DNA from: Ulva prolifera
Taxonomy: Eukaryota; Chlorophyta; Ulvophyceae; Ulvales; Ulvaceae
Assembly (NCBI GenBank): GCA_023078555.1
Contig: JALAAN010000025.1
Coordinates: 1-26,431, forward strand
DNA length: 26,431 nt
Direction of reading: 5' to 3'
The notes beneath the pieces are model-generated. The model had not been told where the DNA came from and did no database searches. It saw nothing but the letters and a program-made list of their open reading frames with translations. Numbering within the stretch: the first letter of the stretch is position 1; each line of letters opens with the position of its first letter. A program made the position numbers and the translations under genes. Below, piece by piece: positions 19,209 through 26,431 of the stretch.

Positions 19209-19484
19209 AGCTGAGCATGTGCTGTACCCAGACGGCGATCCTGCGAAGATGCTTGCGGGCGGTGAGTTGCGCTTGTGTACGATGGTGTCTTGAAGACTCG
19301 GGGAAATGAGGCTGTGGGACTGGGACATCTGCATGATGTGTTGCTGCAATGAATGCCGTTTGACAGGTGCCAGCTAGGTGCAACCTAGGTACCAGCTAAT
19401 CTGACTGGCGTCGACGTCATTCTTGACCTGCGTGGGTTCTCCGGCTCCCTGTCCCGCATGGTGCCCAGCAAGTCCAAGTTGCCC
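19209..19484 (+). other. Two orphan exon-like stretches
   Basis: Between an acceptor-like ctgcaag (ending 19209) and a strong donor gtgagttgcg (from about 19262) the plus strand reads EHVLYPDGDPAKMLAG. Further on, about 19402-19482 reads LTGVDVILDLRGFSGSLSRM and then VPSKSKLP before gtgagg. Both look protein-like and are flanked by splice-like sites, but I could not connect them or recognise a family. They may be remnants of a duplicated or displaced gene. Confidence 0.25.
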
Positions 19485-19945
19485 GGTGAGGCTCAGGCAC
19501 AGTGCACTAGTAGCACTACAACTAGCCTCTTTGTAGAAGTACGAGGCAATCCATTGACATCACTACACCACAAACATGGATCCATGCATGGTGGCGTAGA
19601 TAACAAATCACTGATTTGAATTCAGCGCACAGCTGAACTGAATGGAGCATGCTCAACCGCGCAGCAGCTGATTTCCCCTCCTACAGCAAGCAGGAGGTGC
19701 GCCACCACATGCTGCAGCCATATAGCTCCATGCTACGCCGCCGCAGGGTCACAGCCCCCCGTTGCAGATCCATTATTGAGCATGCTAGACATAGACACAG
19801 AAACCCCTGTAGCGGAGCTGTCGCGCCGCTGCCTACATGCATGCTGTGCACACGGCGGCCCCCCCGGGGTCGCCAGCACGCCCAGCACAGCCTCACCCGC
19901 ACACTAGTACTGTGTTGCGTTCGTGGGTGTCTGGGTGTTTGCTTC

Positions 19946-20003
19946 GTCTGCTTGCTTCTTTCGCGGTGCTGCCCACCTTGCTGCCTTTGTCCTTGTAACA
20001 CAC
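19946..20003 (+). repeat. Dispersed repeat copy, partner of 25571-25635
   Basis: This is the plus-strand member of the inverted pair described at 25571-25635. It ends next to the second copy of the direct repeat cacactagtactgtg, so that 15-bp repeat could mark a flank of the element. Confidence 0.5.
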
Positions 20004-20664
20004 TAGTACTGTGACATGGCATGTACATATAGACATGTCTATAGCTTCCTGGCCTAGCCGGAGTCCTGGGTACCCAGCCGTGACTGCCGCACAATGCTCG
20101 AGCTCGGGCCTGGAGGGCCTAAGGAGGTGCACCTGCATATGTTCGTACATATATATGCATACACTGTCCATGGCTTCGCGCATCGGAGCCAGCTCAGCTG
20201 CAGGCTCCCGCATTTGCAAACGGTGCCGCTGCTGCGCATGCCGACAGATCTAGAATGCCCCAAGCACATCACCGGTGACCAAGCTATGATGATTGCAGTC
20301 ATCACTGCATGCTGGTGATGATGGAGGAGGTGCTGGAGAAGGCATTGATATCGATGCAGCTGTGCCGGCACCTTGACGGCACCCTGCCGGCACCCTGCCG
20401 GCCACCTGCCGGCCAACTGCTTGAGCGCCGCGGCATAAGGACAACACTGCTATCTCCCGTACACCGCTACTATAGCCAGATGTCGAAACCGCGGTGCTGG
20501 TTCCATATGGTCAGTGCCGCCGACGTGCTATCCTTCAGAACAGACACATATCCAATCGCCGTCGTGAAGTGGCGTCGCACGCACTTCATACGAAATTGAA
20601 TCGCCAATGCCCTAGAGCTAAGTTTAAAGCCGGTACCGGGCTGCATTCGAAGTCGAGAGGAACA

Positions 20665-22696
<2,032 letters not shown>

Positions 22697-24640
22697 TTTG
22701 TGTCCTTGTGGACTCCGTCACTGCCAGACATGCCATGCGCTGTGTTCTTCAGGTGGTGTGATGTGCTAGTGCTACAAACACCCCATCCGGCTCGATGAAG
22801 CATCACTCTCAGGAGTGAATTCTGTATTGTGATTTCTGCCAATGTCCTTGTGTCCACCGCTTATGCAGTGGACCTAGCAAGAGCTTACTATATGTAGTAT
22901 ACTGCAGCAGGCAGATTGAGTAATGATTTATGATAAACTTTTTGATGTAGAATCTGGAGATCGAACTTAAGCAATTGTACCAGACGAAACGACGGTCAAG
23001 TCTCAAACTTCTTGTGGTACTTCTTATATGCATTTGCCAGCGCTGCTACCATATCATATCTCCACAATTCATTATCATCTTGCTTTGCATTACCGCAGGA
23101 ATTTGCAGTTTCATACGAGATTCTGTGCATCAACCTGGAGGCCCCCACATGCTACCGTATGTGACAATTTGCCAGAGTTTATGCATGATACCATACACAT
23201 GTGCAATACCATAAAATGCAGGATCGCATTTTGTACAGGATGAACTAAAAATTATTGGGCTGATGTCCGCAGCACTCAAGATCATCGATACATCCATTTG
23301 ACCGTTGAAGTTGATGCCAAATCATTGCCCACTTTCACACCACAGATGCATGATTTTATTTGAGTGCATCAATCAAATATGTTGTTCATGAGATGCCAGA
23401 TGCCTAATGCTAGTGCAGGCGATCACGACCTTGCCTGCAGCCACTCCAGACACCTCTGCCTGTCACCTTACCACTTTGCAGCTTTATCTAATCTGACCAG
23501 CTCATCCGCCTTGTCATCCGTAGCGACCTCCTGGGGCATGGCCTGCATGTCTCACAGCATGTACTGCTGCTGCATCGAGACAAAGCTGTGTTGACTACCC
23601 CACAGCAGAGCACAGGCCTGGGGTGCAGACGGGGCCATGACTACAGTTCTGGGATGAAGCAGCTTTGCCAATGCGTGCTACATGGTGAAGGCGGTGAAAT
23701 TCTTTCGCACCAATACAAGCGCAAAGCAGCAAGCACCGCACAGCAGGATCGGCACCTTCCACCACACACACGCGCTCACACACGCTCACGTTAACCTGGG
23801 CCGCATGCTGCAGCGGGGGCGTGTGTACTTGAGCTCAGCTGAGGGCACAGCGTCCAACAAGGGATGCCTGAACTGATCCTCAAGGACATGACGTCATGTC
23901 GACAGCCATAGGGCTTGCTGGGGCCATCTGATGCAGCATCTGCAGCTGCCTCGGATTCATACGGGATCTGATCCATGCCCGCATTGACTCTGGGCAGGCT
24001 GCAGCCGCTGGAATAGTGTTCAAAGATACCTCTTGCCGTGGCTGTCCTTTGGCCTGAGAAGATGGTGACTTGGGCACCAGTGAACGGCTGTGAAAGGTGA
24101 CATGCATCTCCGGCGTCTGCTACACCTTGGCTGATGTTCGAGCAAGGCAGCCCGCCCATGACGGCCGATTATGATGTGAGCTCGTCGCGGCATGTGACAT
24201 ACATACAGCGTCCGGCGCGGATGCTCAACGAGACGTTCTGATTGGGCCGAGTCAAAGCAGCATTCTCCAACACTGCCCCTGAGTAGGCTTGAGGTGGGAA
24301 CCTGCTGGATGCGCTGCATGTGCCGTGTGGGGCCGAGGCCGGGGCAACTCCGAGCTTGAGCACACGCACTTGGCGCTCCAGAGGCTGCAGCGGACGTAGT
24401 GCGGTGGGGGAGGCAGCGCTCTACAGGTCCTACCTCGTCTCGCGCCGGTTGCTGAGTCGGCAGCTAGGTCTGGCAGGCCACGTTGAAGGCTTCAGCTTCC
24501 TCTGAATGCACAATGCCCACGACCATGGCTGCAGCATCTGATGAAGGTGGCCGGTGCTTGCGCATTTGGTGGGTTCAGGCCCTGCTGCATGCGGCTCCTC
24601 ATGCCACACACAGCTCTGGCACAATGAGCGCTTGGGTGGT
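22697..24640. other. No supported gene downstream of the E1-alpha gene
   Basis: The first few hundred bases hold the 3' UTR of the E1-alpha gene; no poly(A) signal could be assigned with confidence. The rest is comparatively AT-rich to about 23,400. It has only short reading frames without recognisable motifs and a degenerate CA/CTCACA-rich patch at about 23760-23790. Confidence 0.5.
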
Positions 24641-24649
24641 AACAATCTG

Positions 24650-25020
24650 GGCATGTCAAAGGCGCCAAGGTTGCCATCCAGCATGAGCTGGCGGCCTTCA
24701 TTGCCGCCAGCGATGATCTCTGGGGCCATACACTCAGTGGGACCATCTCACCCACCCTCTCAGCCAGCCCAAAGACACTGACCCTTGGCCAACCCTTGCT
24801 CATCAAGGATGGTGTTGGCGGGCTTGATGTCTCCATGAAACCATCTAGCTTTGTGCAGGTGGAGCAATGCGTTCGAGACACCAGCTGCGATGCGCCAGGC
24901 ATTAAGCTTTGGGGTTTGGGGGGAAAGGGGCATCGCATGAAGCAGTGGTGACATGTGCCCACATCTGGGTGGGCAGTTCAGCGAGCCCCTTGGCTCACCA
25001 TGGCCCATGGGGAGACTCAA
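24650..25020 (-). pseudogene. Decayed protein-kinase domain fragment
   Basis: On the minus strand the catalytic-loop block reads LHLHKARWFHGDIKPANTIL (about 24860-24800). The next block, in another frame, reads VSVFGLAERVGEM, which corresponds to the DFG segment but with Val for the Asp. The activation-loop end, in a third frame, reads GPTECMAPEII (about 24740-24710). An extra base at the aagggtcag step and a further shift before GPTE break the frame. Upstream, a PRGSL patch fits the hinge region. An N-lobe and the later C-lobe helices were not found. Loss of the metal-binding Asp plus two frameshifts within 100 bp indicate a non-functional copy. The family within the kinase superfamily cannot be fixed; the HGDIKP form is seen in TKL/receptor-like kinases. 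Confidence 0.7.
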
Positions 25021-25421
25021 CAGTTGCTTTGGAGACCCGATGCTCTACGCCATCTGTCTGGTACAAACAAACATGTGCTACAGTGAGGGGATGTCGCTGC
25101 CATTCATGTAGTACATCTGCGCATGATGAAGCCCGGAGGTTGCCTCTAGAGCCTCACAAGTGTGGATCACAGTGGACACCACTTGCATGAGGTCAAAGGC
25201 ATGTGCCGGTGCAGTGCATGGGCTTCAGCGTCCAATGAATGCAGCCGATCAGTGTCCTCTGCCTGGAGGACATGCATGAATCCTGTGCAACAGTGCATCT
25301 GCGCCAGTACCCCACCACAATGGCTGTCCATATATCTACTAGATCTGTTAGGGAATGAAAGCGTCCGGTGAGATGCATAGTAAAGTAAAGTAAATCTAAA
25401 TTTACCGAGCCGTATCCTATC

Positions 25422-25471
25422 GGACATTGACAACTCCGAGTTAACGGGACATTGACAACTCCGAGTTAACG
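25422..25471. repeat. Two-copy tandem repeat, 25-bp unit
   Basis: The sequence ggacattgacaactccgag followed by ttaac occurs at 25422 and again at 25447, with identical 24-base cores. Confidence 0.9.
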
Positions 25472-25570
25472 GACCACATATGCCGAAGGGGTAAACCACC
25501 TGGAAACCCCCCTCAGACGACCGTCACAAGTCATAGTCATAGTCACAAGAGTGGGCAGGAGGTGAAAGTC

Positions 25571-25635
25571 TTTTTGTGTTATGCAAGGACGCAGGCAACG
25601 AGGCAGGCAGCACCGCGGAAGCAGCAAGCACCTTA
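25571..25635 (-). repeat. Dispersed repeat copy, inverted relative to 19946-20003
   Basis: The reverse complement of this segment (tgcttgctgcttccgcggtg, then ctgcc..., then tccttgcataacaca) aligns with 19946-20003 (tgcttgcttctttcgcggtg ... tccttgtaacaca). There are only scattered substitutions and 1-2 nt gaps over about 60 bp. Sequence outside this core does not align well by eye. It is probably a fragment of an interspersed element. Confidence 0.55.
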
Positions 25636-26431
25636 AAAGAGGCTTGATAAGGAACCAGTTCACAACCCAGGCTCCAAGCCACAGCCGGAAGCCCGCACGG
25701 AACAAGCACCCGGCCAAATCTGGCACGAAGGACAGTAAACTGCGACCCGCAGAAGCAGAGCCCGAGCGCCCACATTTGATTTCAGAACAAACGATAAAAT
25801 ATTCACATCAAGCAAGATGCTGAAGGAGCGCTTGCCTTGTGCTTCCCTGTTCCACCGCTTGCGTGTGCCTGAAAGTCACATATTTGCATTAAAGGAAACT
25901 TCGTGTTCTCAACCTCACAGACAACTTGCATGTCGGCATTTGATTGTCAGTGCAGCCCCAAGATGGCACTAGAGATGCCGCCAAAGAAGAATTGACAAAT
26001 TGCACTACTGTACGAGACTGATGCATCGCCACTTCCTCGATTGAGGTGGTATGCGGACAACAACATGTCGGCATGCGTAAGCGAGCAAGAGTACTCGTAA
26101 TTGGCTTGACGCCGCAGTACCCCCTTGTCTACTTGCCGGCTGCAGACGTTGCGCTCAACAAATTACCAACTCAGATCTATGATGCTGGTCCTGAAGCTGC
26201 TCACCAACTGCATACCCTGCTTGCAATCCAGCTGGTCAACAGCACCAACAGCCTGAGAGGACCGCGAATTGCATGCTGCTTGCACCATGCTTACATGTTG
26301 TGTGAGTATGAAGATGCACATCATTTCGACATGCGACACCATACAAAGTGATACAGTGAGCCCTGACCATACTGCAAAGCATGCATATATTGCTACAACC
26401 AAAATGTACGAGCAGCTATGCTAAGGCAATC

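Larger units (their letters stand above)
18579..20664. other. Intergenic region between the giant gene and the E1-alpha gene
   Basis: No gene is supported over about 2.1 kb. The region holds two orphan exon-like stretches (listed separately), a 15-bp direct repeat cacactagtactgtg at 19900-19914 and 19999-20013, and a 16-bp perfect palindrome tatagacatgtctata at about 20027-20042. It also holds a GCCGGCACC-type short repeat at about 20366-20410. The last 150 bp before the E1-alpha ATG must contain its promoter; two CCAAT-like sites (ccaatcgcc near 20550, gccaatgcc near 20602) are the only elements I would point to. Confidence 0.5.
25021..26431. other. No supported gene at the right end of the window
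   Basis: Only short reading frames occur, such as 26046-26351 (+), starting MVCGQQHVGMRKRARVLVIG, with no recognisable domain. The stretch holds a 25-bp tandem duplication, a region related in inverted orientation to 19946-20003, and small repeats such as taaag and agtcat. A partial gene running off the right edge cannot be excluded. Confidence 0.45.

Noticed and set aside
24700..24800. Frame changes in the kinase fragment explained by introns
   Set aside because: No GT/GC-AG pair of credible length fits between the catalytic loop, the FGLAE block and the APE block, which are at normal kinase spacing.

Overview
The window is nuclear DNA from a microbial eukaryote, most likely a microalga. 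Two multi-exon genes can be reconstructed with phase-consistent introns of about 85-520 bp (plus one of 1.3 kb) that mostly end in tgcag or catgcag. There is also a long CA microsatellite, a mitochondrially targeted pyruvate dehydrogenase subunit, and no bacterial-style operon. The lineage call is inference; no rRNA or organelle marker is present.

Layout: (1) About 1-7,860 is an accessory-looking island. On the plus strand lie dispersed pieces of a Ulp1/SENP-like cysteine protease (His, Asp and Cys motifs all visible), broken up by a poly-C run and a 183-nt tract made almost only of A and C. Facing it on the minus strand is an unrecognised, probably spliced gene or gene pair (about 6,451 down to 2,302) with a low-complexity Ala/Gly/Pro-rich middle. 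Behind that lies a 102-bp minisatellite (6,721-7,271) carrying a perfect palindrome in each unit. (2) About 8,141-18,578 (+) is one giant gene of the DUF3638/DUF3645 family. I could trace 16 coding exons, about 2,070 codons. They contain a Walker-A-like MGEGKT, a DESDE acidic motif, a RCRGSDMKL motif and a RLRQLDKGQ motif, an arrangement that recalls the SecA/superfamily-2 motor. The family's usual N-terminus is missing, and one exon carries an in-frame TAG. (3) 18,579-20,664 is mostly non-coding, with short repeats and two orphan exon-like stretches. (4) 20,665-22,696 (+) is a complete four-exon gene for the mitochondrial pyruvate dehydrogenase E1 alpha subunit (393 aa), with a GC-AG first intron and an about 87-unit CA repeat in its last intron. 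(5) 22,697-26,431 has no intact gene; it holds a decayed protein-kinase fragment on the minus strand and short duplications.

The giant ATPase-like gene and the E1-alpha gene share a strand but no obvious pathway. The most interesting object is the DUF3638/DUF3645 protein, a huge motor-like protein of unknown function. Next are the GC-AG introns spread over both spliced genes and the protease-bearing island upstream.
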